Assembly (NCBI GenBank): GCA_937885815.1
Contig: CALABM010000036.1
Location: forward strand, 1-36,622
Reading direction: 5' to 3'
DNA: 36,622 nucleotides
Source of the DNA: an uncultured Verrucomicrobiales bacterium
Lineage (GTDB): Bacteria > Verrucomicrobiota > Verrucomicrobiia > Verrucomicrobiales > Akkermansiaceae
Part shown: one piece after another, positions 15,001 through 22,564 of the stretch
How the letters are laid out: every line of letters begins with the position of its first letter
Position numbering within the stretch: the stretch's first letter is position 1
Notes under the pieces: model-generated
Database searches by the model: none
Seen by the model: only the letters and a program-made list of their open reading frames with translations
Told to the model about the DNA's origin: nothing
Position numbers and translations under genes: made by a program

Positions 15001-15761
15001 GTTTTGACATGCCCATAGAGGTGCATGCGGATTTTCGTGTGCTGTATGAGGATGCGGATGTGCTGGCTGTTGATAAGGCCGCGCCGCTTCTGATGCATCC
15101 TACGGGCGATAAGAATGAACCCACGCTCTGGCATGGCGTGAAAGAACTCCTCGCTTACGAACTGGCATGTGGAGGGCAGGTGTCTTTCATAAATCGCTTG
15201 GATCGTGAAACGAGCGGTATCACGCTCGTAGCCAAAACATCCGCTGCAGCCCGGGAGCTGGGCAAGGCCATGCAGCAGCGCTTGTTTCAGAAAGAGTATT
15301 TTGCCGTGGTGCAGGGAATCCCGCTCTGGGAAAGCGCCTGCTGTGATGAGCCCATTCTCCGCATGGAGGAGGTGCTGCCAACGCGCATTCATGTGCGCCA
15401 GTGTTGCCACCCGCAGGGGAAGCCTTGCTGCACGGAGTTTGAGGTGTTGCGGCGAGTGCCTGCCCGCCGCGGACTTCCTGCGTTGACTCTGCTGCGCTGC
15501 ATACCTCATACCGGTAGGTTGCATCAGATTCGTGTGCACGCCTCCTATTTGGGCTTCCCGCTGCTCGGTGATAAGATTTATGGTGGCAACGAGCAAAATT
15601 ATCTGGATTTCATCGCGCAGGGGTGGACTCCTGAACTTGCTGAGCGTCTGCATATACGCCGCCATGCGCTGCATGCGTGCTCGCTGCGTTTTCCGTTCGG
15701 TGGGCAGGAAATTGAGGTGAAATCGCCACTTCCTGAAGATTTGGCCTCTCTTCTGGCTTGA
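14997..15761 (+). CDS. RluA-family pseudouridine synthase
   Basis: A second pseudouridine synthase, of the RluA family, 254 residues, acting on rRNA or tRNA. The catalytic motif NRLDRETSG is at 66-74 with nucleophile Asp69, and the C-terminal PHTGRLHQIRVHASYLGFPLLGD (170-192) is the RluA signature. No S4 domain is present, as in RluA/TruC-type enzymes. The start ATG overlaps the stop of the RsuA-like gene (ATGA), so the two are translationally coupled although they belong to different families. The pyrE promoter -35 overlaps its stop codon. Confidence 0.9.
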   Translation: MSFDMPIEVHADFRVLYEDADVLAVDKAAPLLMHPTGDKNEPTLWHGVKELLAYELACGGQVSFINRLDRETSGITLVAKTSAAARELGKAMQQRLFQKEYFAVVQGIPLWESACCDEPILRMEEVLPTRIHVRQCCHPQGKPCCTEFEVLRRVPARRGLPALTLLRCIPHTGRLHQIRVHASYLGFPLLGDKIYGGNEQNYLDFIAQGWTPELAERLHIRRHALHACSLRFPFGGQEIEVKSPLPEDLASLLA

Positions 15762-15786
15762 TTTATCTACCCATTTGCGCTAGAAT
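15758..15786 (+). promoter_or_regulatory. pyrE promoter
   Basis: TTGATT (15758-15763), 17 bp, TAGAAT (15781-15786). The -35 overlaps the TGA of the preceding gene. The -10 ends 9 nt before ATG 15796, giving a leader of about 1-3 nt. Confidence 0.65.
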
Positions 15787-15795
15787 ACGGGCGTC

Positions 15796-16362
15796 ATGAG
15801 TAACGCCAAATCCGAACTTCTGCAAATCTTGCTGGCTAAGTCCATCAAGACCGGTCATTTCATTCTCGCTTCCGGCAAGGAAAGCGATCTTTACTGCGAC
15901 TGCCGCATTACCGCTCTGGATGCTCGCGGTGCCAATCTCATCGGTGAGGTCGGCTGGCAGATGGTGCAGGAGGAGATTCTACCGAAGTTCCCCGAGGCTT
16001 GCTCTATCGGTGGTATGACCATGGGTGCCGACCCCATCTCTCTGGCTATCGGCATGTACTCTGCCTCTGCTGAAAAGCCCCTCTGCGTGTTTACTGTTCG
16101 CAAGGAAGCTAAGGACCACGGCCGCGGTAAGCGCATCGAGGGTAACTTCGCTGCAGGCCAGCAGGTTATCGTGGTGGATGATGTGATTACCACCGGCGGC
16201 TCCCCACTGAAGGCTATCGATGCTATTGAAGCTGAAGGTGGTAAGGTGGTGGCCGCTCTGGTGCTGGTGGATCGCCAGGAGGGTGGACGCGAGGCTATTG
16301 AGAGCCGCGGCATTCCCGTGTTCCCCATGTTTACGCGTTCCAGCATCTTCGGCGATAAGTAA
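15796..16362 (+). CDS. pyrE: Orotate phosphoribosyltransferase
   Basis: PyrE joins orotate to PRPP to form OMP, the fifth step of de novo pyrimidine synthesis. The 188-residue protein has the PRPP-binding signature VIVVDDVITTGGS (124-136), the catalytic mobile loop VRKEAKDHGRGKRIEG (101-116) and the substrate-binding YCDCR near residues 33-37. It is followed 8 nt later by nagZ, so both are likely transcribed from the promoter at 15758-15786. No attenuator is visible upstream, because the leader is essentially absent. Confidence 0.95.
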   Translation: MSNAKSELLQILLAKSIKTGHFILASGKESDLYCDCRITALDARGANLIGEVGWQMVQEEILPKFPEACSIGGMTMGADPISLAIGMYSASAEKPLCVFTVRKEAKDHGRGKRIEGNFAAGQQVIVVDDVITTGGSPLKAIDAIEAEGGKVVAALVLVDRQEGGREAIESRGIPVFPMFTRSSIFGDK

Positions 16363-16370
16363 ATATCTGC

Positions 16371-17432
16371 ATGTTGCCGATTATTGCAGGTGTGGAGGGT
16401 GCCGTGCTGACGGCGCGCGAGCGAGAACTCTTTTCGCGCCTTCAGCCGGCTGGTTATATCCTCTTTACCCGTAATATTATAGACCACGAGCTGACCCGCG
16501 AGCTCACGGATGAGCTGCGGGCGCTCACGGTCGGGCCGGATGTGCCCGTCATCGCTATTGATCAGGAGGGTGGGCGCGTGGTGCGCACGGCTGATATTTT
16601 TGTAAAGCACCCCTCCGCTGCCGAGCTCGCTGCTACTGAGAGCAGCCATCTCATTACTCAGGCCGCATGGTACAATGCTCAGTGCCTTTATACGCTGGGC
16701 GTGAATACGAACTTTGCCCCGGTACTGGATATTGGTTCTGCGCGTGCGAATGCACTTCCGAGCCGCTGCTGGGGCTATGATTCTCAGGCTGTAACCACTC
16801 ACGCAGGTGTGTGGAACCGCGCTCATGTGCGCGCGGGTATTGCAACTTGTGGTAAGCATTTTCCCGGCATGGGGGCTGCAGAATGCGACCCTCATTATGA
16901 CCTGCCGGTATTGCATGGCTCGCGTGACTCATTCTTGCAGGATGCCGCCATCCCATTCAATGCGCTGATGCCGGAGCTGCCATCCATGATGATAGCGCAT
17001 CTGCTTATACCGGAAATTGATGCGGAGCTGCCTACATCCCTGTCTCCGGCACTGGTGCAGGGCTTTCTGCGAGATCAGCTTGGTTATGATGGTGTGGTGT
17101 TTACGGATGACCTCTGCATGGGGGCTATCGCCAAGCGTTACAGCCCCGCTGAATCTGCCGCTCTCGCGCTGAAAGCCGGTTGCGACTTGCCGCTCATTTG
17201 CCATGATGCCTGTGAGCATCTGGAGGCTGCCGCTGAGATGATTTCCAGCTTGCCACAGAGCATTCTGCAGGCCTCAGAGAAGCGCATCGAACGCTTCCGT
17301 ATGGGGCTCCATACGCGTCCACCCATGCCATTCATTCAGTGGCGTGAGTATCTGGCTGACCTGCGTGCCTTTAATGAGCAGGTGCCGACTCTTTCCGGGG
17401 CCGCCCCCGGTTCTCCTGTACAGGATTATTGA
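16371..17432 (+). CDS. nagZ: GH3 beta-N-acetylhexosaminidase (NagZ type)
   Basis: Glycoside hydrolase family 3 enzyme that removes GlcNAc from GlcNAc-anhydroMurNAc peptides during peptidoglycan recycling. The 353-residue single-domain length fits NagZ. Signatures are AIDQEGGRVVR (62-72), CGKHFPGMG (160-168), the Asp-x-His general acid dyad DPHYDLP (Asp173, His175) and FTDDLCM (244-250) with nucleophile Asp246. There is no signal peptide, so it is cytosolic. It lies 8 nt after pyrE. An AmgK-like sugar kinase at 33375-34340 could act later in the same recycling route. Confidence 0.92.
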   Translation: MLPIIAGVEGAVLTARERELFSRLQPAGYILFTRNIIDHELTRELTDELRALTVGPDVPVIAIDQEGGRVVRTADIFVKHPSAAELAATESSHLITQAAWYNAQCLYTLGVNTNFAPVLDIGSARANALPSRCWGYDSQAVTTHAGVWNRAHVRAGIATCGKHFPGMGAAECDPHYDLPVLHGSRDSFLQDAAIPFNALMPELPSMMIAHLLIPEIDAELPTSLSPALVQGFLRDQLGYDGVVFTDDLCMGAIAKRYSPAESAALALKAGCDLPLICHDACEHLEAAAEMISSLPQSILQASEKRIERFRMGLHTRPPMPFIQWREYLADLRAFNEQVPTLSGAAPGSPVQDY

Positions 17433-17440
17433 ATCTGCGT

Positions 17441-17459
17441 AATGGCGTGCATCGCCGTT
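17441..17459 (+). terminator. Possible terminator after nagZ
   Basis: A 7-bp stem (AATGGCG / CGCCGTT with one G-T pair) and 5-nt loop begin 8 nt after the stop. The T-run (TTCTTTTTT) is about 12 nt further on, so termination is plausible but not textbook. Confidence 0.4.
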
Positions 17460-17498
17460 TCGTGCTGGTTCTTTTTTACGCTGAAGTGTATTCTTGGC

Positions 17499-17527
17499 TT
17501 GCAATCTTGGGCGGAATAGGGTATTAT
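17499..17527 (+). promoter_or_regulatory. Promoter of the sugar-nucleotide epimerase gene
   Basis: TTGCAA (17499-17504), 17 bp, TATTAT (17522-17527). The predicted leader is about 20 nt with no SD. Confidence 0.7.
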
Positions 17528-17555
17528 GGTGCCGTTATCAAACTAATTTCTAACC

Positions 17556-18479
17556 ATGAAAATCCTTATTACCGGCGGTGCCGGCTTCATCGGTTCCCAC
17601 ATTGCTGAGCACTATCAGGGTGTGGCTGAAGAAATTCGCGTGCTGGACAATCTGCGTACCGGCTACAAGAAGAATCTGGATGGCCTGAACGTTACTTTCA
17701 TCGAGGGCTCCATCACAGATCGTGAGCTTGTGGCCAAGGCTGTAGAAGGCGTGGATTACATTTTCCACATGGCCGCTCTGGTGTCCGTGCCGGAATCCAT
17801 GAGCAAGATCCGCGAGTGCATTGACCTGAACGTAAATGGTTTGCTTGTAGTTCTTGAAGAGGCTAGCAAGGCCGGTTGCAAGAAGGTGGTTCTTGCTTCT
17901 TCTGCTGCTATCTATGGTGACAATCCCATCGTCCCCAAGGTGGAGACGATGTATCCTGAGCCCAAGAGCCCCTATGGTATCACCAAGCTTGACGGCGAGT
18001 ATTACATGGACATGTTCCGCACGACCGGCCAGATTAACACCGGCTGCTGCCGATTCTTCAATGTGTTTGGTCCCCGCCAGGATCCCAAGGGGGCATATGC
18101 CGCCGCCGTGCCGATTTTCATGGAGAAGGCCATCAAGGGCGAGGATATCACTGTGTACGGTGATGGCGAACAGACCCGTGACTTCATCTACGTGAAGGAT
18201 ATCGTGGGCGCTCTGGCCTATGTGGCTGAGCATCCTGAGGTGACCGGCGTGAACAACGTGGGTTACGGTGGCCAGATTACCATCAATGACCTTGCTGAGA
18301 TTATCATCAAGGCTGCTGGCTCCTCCTCCAAGGTGGTGCATCTTCCTGAGCGTCCCGGTGATGTGAAGCACAGCCGCTCCTGCGCTGATAAGCTGCGCAA
18401 TGCCGGTTGGGAGCCCAAGTTCACGCTTGAGGAAGGCCTCAAGACCACTCTCGAGTACTTCAAGAGCGTAACTAAGTAA
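17556..18479 (+). CDS. NAD-dependent sugar-nucleotide 4-epimerase (extended SDR)
   Basis: Extended short-chain dehydrogenase of 307 residues, closest in feel to UDP-glucose/UDP-GlcNAc 4-epimerases. The NAD loop GGAGFIGSH is at 7-15, the catalytic Ser in ASSAAIYG (114-121), and the YGITK dyad is Tyr140/Lys144. The sugar-binding half includes RFFNVFGPRQ (166-175) and DGEQTRDFIYVKDI (203-216). It likely supplies a nucleotide sugar for surface polysaccharide or LPS. A dehydratase remains possible, since substrate specificity cannot be read off. It is monocistronic, with a strong promoter and terminator. Confidence 0.88.
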   Translation: MKILITGGAGFIGSHIAEHYQGVAEEIRVLDNLRTGYKKNLDGLNVTFIEGSITDRELVAKAVEGVDYIFHMAALVSVPESMSKIRECIDLNVNGLLVVLEEASKAGCKKVVLASSAAIYGDNPIVPKVETMYPEPKSPYGITKLDGEYYMDMFRTTGQINTGCCRFFNVFGPRQDPKGAYAAAVPIFMEKAIKGEDITVYGDGEQTRDFIYVKDIVGALAYVAEHPEVTGVNNVGYGGQITINDLAEIIIKAAGSSSKVVHLPERPGDVKHSRSCADKLRNAGWEPKFTLEEGLKTTLEYFKSVTK

Positions 18480-18493
18480 TCTCTATATTTTGG

Positions 18494-18534
18494 AGCACCG
18501 CAGAGCATGCTTCGGCTGTTCTGCGGTGCTTTTT
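18494..18534 (+). terminator. Strong rho-independent terminator of the epimerase gene
   Basis: An 11-bp stem (AGCACCGCAGA / TCTGCGGTGCT) followed by TTTTT. It ends 11 nt before the next start codon, which rules out longer upstream starts for that gene. Confidence 0.9.
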
Positions 18535-18545
18535 GGTGGCTTGTC

Positions 18546-19238
18546 ATGTGTGATGATTTTACTCCGCGACTGAGTGTTAAAGAGCTAGGGGGGATTGCGT
18601 CCGAGCGCCTGAAGGCCTTGCAGGCTGATGGCGAGGAGCTCCGCCCCGTCATTAATACCTCTCGTAAGCTCGCCACGAACTTTTGGGGGAGTGCTTGGAT
18701 GCGCCACCTCGCGCGCTGTGAGGCGGGCGGTCTTTGTCTTTCTCCCGGGCGCTCGTTGCTGCGCCATGGTTGTGTACTTGATCTACGCATAGCTCCGGGG
18801 CTGATATCTGCTAAGGTTAGTGCAGAGGAAGTGTATGAAGTTTCGCTTCGTATTCGCCCGCTAGAGGATGAAAAGCTGGAGGCTTTGCGTGAGGCCTGTT
18901 GTGGAAAAATTGATTCTTTAGTCTCCCTGCTGGAGGGCAAAGTGGATGCTGCCGTGCTGGACGTGCTCTGTGCAGAGGAGGGTGGTTTGTTGCCTGAACC
19001 CTCGGATTGGCTCATGTCCTGCAGCTGCCCGGATTGGGCGGAGCCCTGTGCTCATGCGGCAGCGGCTGTGTATGCTGCCGGCACTTTGATAGATTCTGAC
19101 CCGATGCTGCTGTTTACTCTGCGTTCCCTTTCTCCGGATAGCCTTTACTCTCTGTGTGCTCCGTCCGTTTCAGAAGCTCAGTTTGATGCTGAATCTCTCA
19201 GCTCCGCCTTTGGTATAGATATAGACCTTGATTTTTAA
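18546..19238 (+). CDS. SWIM zinc-finger protein, 230 aa
   Basis: A cytosolic protein whose C-terminal half carries a SWIM-type zinc site: Cys159-x-Cys161-x6-Cys168-x-His170 (SCSCPDWAEPCAH). The N-terminal part (FWGSAWMRHLARCEAGG..., GRSLLRHGCVLDLRIAPG, VYEVSLRI) matches the region that precedes SWIM in the family often encoded beside SNF2-type helicases. Such proteins are thought to bind DNA or partner proteins. No helicase gene is adjacent here, so the partner must be elsewhere or absent. ATG 18546 was chosen because upstream in-frame starts fall inside the preceding terminator. Confidence 0.8.
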   Translation: MCDDFTPRLSVKELGGIASERLKALQADGEELRPVINTSRKLATNFWGSAWMRHLARCEAGGLCLSPGRSLLRHGCVLDLRIAPGLISAKVSAEEVYEVSLRIRPLEDEKLEALREACCGKIDSLVSLLEGKVDAAVLDVLCAEEGGLLPEPSDWLMSCSCPDWAEPCAHAAAAVYAAGTLIDSDPMLLFTLRSLSPDSLYSLCAPSVSEAQFDAESLSSAFGIDIDLDF

Positions 19239-19303
19239 TTACAACTTTTCATTATTTTGAAGTTATCAGATTCTTTTCCTTATCCCATATTCCCACAATT
19301 TTC

Positions 19304-19336
19304 TTTACAAATCAGTTTTGTACGTTAAAATATAAA
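19304..19336 (+). promoter_or_regulatory. Promoter region of the acidic-tail secreted protein
   Basis: TTTACA (19304-19309), 16 bp, TAAAAT (19326-19331). An overlapping TATAAA (19331-19336) could be used instead. Either gives a leader of 0-5 nt before ATG 19343. The 100-base gap upstream is AT-rich and holds no other visible feature. Confidence 0.5.
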
Positions 19337-19342
19337 TTAGAG

Positions 19343-21565
19343 ATGAATATCAGGTCTGTTCTATCGTTAGTTTGTGTAAGTGTGTTGAGCTTGCTGTCTG
19401 CTGAGGCTCGGCAGACCGGGGCCTCGTACAGAAGCTTAGCTACACCGCCACCGAATTTTACAGCGAGTGTTCCTGCCAGAGCAGATGCTTTTCCCTCACT
19501 TGGGCGCATCCCGGCGGATGTGGAGGCTGTCGCATCCACTAATTCTCAAGCCGAGAAACTGGCTCCTCTTTTAAACCGTTCTCTCGTCTCTCTTATGTCT
19601 CCTGCCTCGGATTCTGAGGAATCCGCCTCCGGACCTTTTAATACCCCGGAGGTAGCCGGTATTGTGGAGAGCTTTGCGATTGGTTTGGGGAAAGGAAGTG
19701 CACAAGCCTATTCTGCCTACCTGCCTTTTTATTCGTATATTGTCTCCCGGCGAGATGGCGCATCAATGGCTCAGAGCTGGGCGGAGGACGCCTCCTCTGA
19801 GGCAGCCGCTGTTATCAATAGTTTTCAATTCGTGGCGCATCAGGCAGATGCTAATAATGCTTTGCCCGCGTTGAGGCGCACTACCTTGCCGCCTGTTTAT
19901 GCTGTGGTTACGGTGAAGTCCTCCAGCAGCCGTAAATTGTCCGGTATTATGACATCTTGTGTAGAAGCCGTTGCTCATTCTTCTGCCGAGGCTGTCACTA
20001 TCAACGGTTTTAGGGGCTGGAAGTACAGTATCGCCTCCTTGCTTCCTGAACCGGAGGCAAAAGATACCCTCGGTAAGATTATCAAAAATACGCTCTCAAG
20101 CAGATACATCTACCAGCTTTACAAGGTAGTTGGCACTTCTCTGGTGATGGTCATCTGCGAGAAGCCCGAGGAAATTCGTCTGCCATCCGGAACGTCTGCC
20201 TCTGTACTTGGCGGCAACAAGCTGGCATTCGGTGATTATACTTTGCGCCAGACTCCTCTTTGCATAGCTTATGCCTCCCCGGAGATGACGGCGACTCTCT
20301 CTGCATACTGCAACCGAAACACGAATCTTCTCTCTACTTACGTGGCCACGGTTTTACGTAAGATGGCAGCAGGAAATGCAGAACAATCTTCTTTATACAG
20401 TTCGGCTGTTCGTGCTGTGCAGGTTCTTGCCAGAAATATCTGCTCATACTTCCCTGAGAAGACGGATAAGCCGTTAACGCTGTGCGTGTGGCAGACTATC
20501 AGCGGAGCTACGCACGCTCGCATGAATGTGGACGCTTGCGGGGCTTCATATGAGGAAGCTAATCTTTCTCTGGCGGCGATGGGCAGGGGTAAGAATACTC
20601 TTTTTTATACAGAAACCACCCCGTACAAGGCTCCCCATTCCGTATCTTGGCCGGATATTTTGGCACACTGCGTAGCCTTGTATTCCGGCATAGAGGCTAC
20701 CACGACGGAGGATGCCTCCAGTGCGAACTTTGCTGCACGCTTCCGTTTGTCCATGAATGCCCTCAAACGCGTCTCCGCGGCCATGGGTAATGGCTCTGCC
20801 TTTGTTGTTTATAATGTGGGAGGTTTTCCTCACCTCTCGTATGTGAACAGTTTCTCTAACAGAAATGCGCTGAGTGCTGCCGGTGAGAACTTTGCAGCTA
20901 CCGTTGGACCGCTTTTTGGGCAGGGTAGAACGTACATCAAGAGCCGTTCCAGAGTCAGCCGTGGCAGCAGGGCAACAAGTGTTACCATCAGCTCTCCTGA
21001 GGGCATGAACCAGATTAAGCCCAACATCCTGTTGACGCAGGACCGCGTAGCCGTGGGAACGATTCCGGCATTGAACAATCTTGTGCTGCGGACTGCTACC
21101 GGAACTTCTCGTTTTGCCGGTGCTGTGTATACTATTCGCCCGCGGGCGCTTGTCCCTCTGGCCGGTTCTCTTGCCTCAGCTGCAGATCCTTCTGCCGGGA
21201 TGGCGGTAGGTCTAGCCGCCGCTTTTGCCGGTGCCATTGGCGATATTGAGGCCACTGATACCATTCGTGAGGGCGTGCGTGATTTCCACCTCGTTATAAG
21301 GCCCGGTTCCGGTGAACCGATTTCGATGCCGACATTCACGCCCTCTGAGGATGATAGCGATTCTTCTGCTGAAACTCCCTCTGAGGACGATGCCGAAACT
21401 CCGTCCGATGTGGATGCTAATGGTGTACCGGAAGATGATGAGGATTCCTCCGCTGAGGTAGAAGATGATGATCCGTCTACCCCCGAGGAGATTGATGACT
21501 TGGATGAAGAGGCCGCTGATGAGATGTTCTCTGAAGATGAGTGGGCCACCGATGAGTGGAGCTGA
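19343..21565 (+). CDS. Large secreted protein with acidic C-terminal tail, 740 aa
   Basis: A signal peptide (MNIRSVLSLVCVSVLSLLSAEA, residues 1-22) is followed by about 640 residues of Ala/Ser-rich sequence with no recognised domain and few cysteines. The last 75 or so residues are an Asp/Glu/Ser/Pro-rich, probably disordered tail (repeats around ETPSEDD and ETPSDVD) ending MFSEDEWATDEWS. There is no PEP-CTERM motif, lipobox or autotransporter barrel signature, so it may be periplasmic or released. The acidic tail could bind calcium or basic proteins. It has its own promoter and terminator. The function is unknown. Confidence 0.8.
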   Translation: MNIRSVLSLVCVSVLSLLSAEARQTGASYRSLATPPPNFTASVPARADAFPSLGRIPADVEAVASTNSQAEKLAPLLNRSLVSLMSPASDSEESASGPFNTPEVAGIVESFAIGLGKGSAQAYSAYLPFYSYIVSRRDGASMAQSWAEDASSEAAAVINSFQFVAHQADANNALPALRRTTLPPVYAVVTVKSSSSRKLSGIMTSCVEAVAHSSAEAVTINGFRGWKYSIASLLPEPEAKDTLGKIIKNTLSSRYIYQLYKVVGTSLVMVICEKPEEIRLPSGTSASVLGGNKLAFGDYTLRQTPLCIAYASPEMTATLSAYCNRNTNLLSTYVATVLRKMAAGNAEQSSLYSSAVRAVQVLARNICSYFPEKTDKPLTLCVWQTISGATHARMNVDACGASYEEANLSLAAMGRGKNTLFYTETTPYKAPHSVSWPDILAHCVALYSGIEATTTEDASSANFAARFRLSMNALKRVSAAMGNGSAFVVYNVGGFPHLSYVNSFSNRNALSAAGENFAATVGPLFGQGRTYIKSRSRVSRGSRATSVTISSPEGMNQIKPNILLTQDRVAVGTIPALNNLVLRTATGTSRFAGAVYTIRPRALVPLAGSLASAADPSAGMAVGLAAAFAGAIGDIEATDTIREGVRDFHLVIRPGSGEPISMPTFTPSEDDSDSSAETPSEDDAETPSDVDANGVPEDDEDSSAEVEDDDPSTPEEIDDLDEEAADEMFSEDEWATDEWS

Positions 21566-21600
21566 TGCTCAGCCTTCCCAAGCAATAGGTTAAAAAGTCG

Positions 21601-21624
21601 AACGGCGCACATCAGTGCGCCGTT
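21601..21624. terminator. Terminator between convergent genes
   Basis: A 10-bp stem AACGGCGCAC / GTGCGCCGTT with a 4-nt loop, followed by TTGGTTT on plus and by TCGACTTTTTAA on minus. It serves the 740-residue protein gene and the PfkB kinase gene. Confidence 0.85.
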
Positions 21625-21628
21625 TGGT

Positions 21629-22564
21629 TTAATTCCACGATGTCATTTCCCTGAACCTCTCCATTCGCGAGGCCAGCTCGGAGCGGGTTAGGGAGAAGAG
21701 TGATACCGTGCCGAACTTCTCGCACACGGCAGCAGCCACCACCGTGGCCATGGCCACACCGCGCTTCATGTCCTCCCATGCCGGTTGCCCTCCGTTCAAG
21801 CAATGCGTCAGATAACCGGCCAGCGCTCCCATGAATGAATCTCCGGCTCCCGTCGGATCCGTCGCGTTCACTAGCGGCCAAGCCGGACAGCGGAAAAGCT
21901 GTATTTCGCCGGATGCTGTGCGATGGAACAATGTGGAGCCAGCGCTGCCGTGCTTTACTATCACATAACGCGGCCCTGCTTCCAGTAGTTTGTAGCCCGC
22001 CTCCAAGCTATCATTCGTGCCTGCATATTCCCGGGCTTCCTCATCATTCATGAGCGCTAAATCTACCTTGCTGAGCAGTTTGTGAGTATACTCCCTTTCT
22101 CGGATAATCCAGCTCTTCATGAAATCAGCCATGCGGAACGTGGCATTCGGGCATTGCTCCAGCATGCGGTATTGAAGTGGGGGCGTTACGTTGGTGGCTA
22201 CGGCTAGTGTGCACTGCTGCAGCTCGGGGCTAAGCTCCATGCGCCAGTGCTCCTGAACACCCTCCGTGGTGCTGACTGTGGTACGGTTGTTCATGTCGTC
22301 CTCATATTGGCCGGTCCATGCAAAGGTTTCTCCCTCTTCCTGGGCCACGTGCTCCATGCTGACGCCACGCGCCTCCATGGCAAGGCGGTATTTTTCATCA
22401 AAATCCGTTCCCACCACGCCCACGAGCGCCATATCTGTCGTTACCAACCTCGCAGCCAACGCTGCATAGATGCCACTGCCGCCCAGCACCGAATTTGCGC
22501 GCCCGGCCGGAGTTATCAGAGTATCAATGGCGATGGTGCCGTATATTAATGCTTTGTCGCTCAT
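21629..22564 (-). CDS. PfkB-family carbohydrate or nucleoside kinase
   Basis: Ribokinase-fold kinase, 311 residues. An N-terminal strand (ALIYGTIAIDTL) and the GGSGIYAALAARL motif (28-40) bind the sugar. The C-terminal signature DPTGAGDSFMGALAGYL (236-252) includes the anion hole GAGD and catalytic Asp242. The sequence between them (VKHGSAGSTLF) contacts ATP. The phosphorylated substrate is unknown. Its start overlaps the stop of the zinc-ribbon/BRCT gene (ATGA), making it the last gene of the unit that includes ligA. This linkage may be only transcriptional. Confidence 0.9.
   Translation of the reverse strand: MSDKALIYGTIAIDTLITPAGRANSVLGGSGIYAALAARLVTTDMALVGVVGTDFDEKYRLAMEARGVSMEHVAQEEGETFAWTGQYEDDMNNRTTVSTTEGVQEHWRMELSPELQQCTLAVATNVTPPLQYRMLEQCPNATFRMADFMKSWIIREREYTHKLLSKVDLALMNDEEAREYAGTNDSLEAGYKLLEAGPRYVIVKHGSAGSTLFHRTASGEIQLFRCPAWPLVNATDPTGAGDSFMGALAGYLTHCLNGGQPAWEDMKRGVAMATVVAAAVCEKFGTVSLFSLTRSELASRMERFREMTSWN

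Noticed and set aside
15891..16916. A 341-codon minus-strand frame across pyrE and nagZ
   Set aside because: It spans two strongly recognised plus-strand genes and has no recognisable features.
17550..18371. A 273-codon minus-strand frame opposite the epimerase
   Set aside because: The epimerase motifs (GGAGFIG, YxxxK) on plus are decisive; the reverse frame is a codon-bias shadow.
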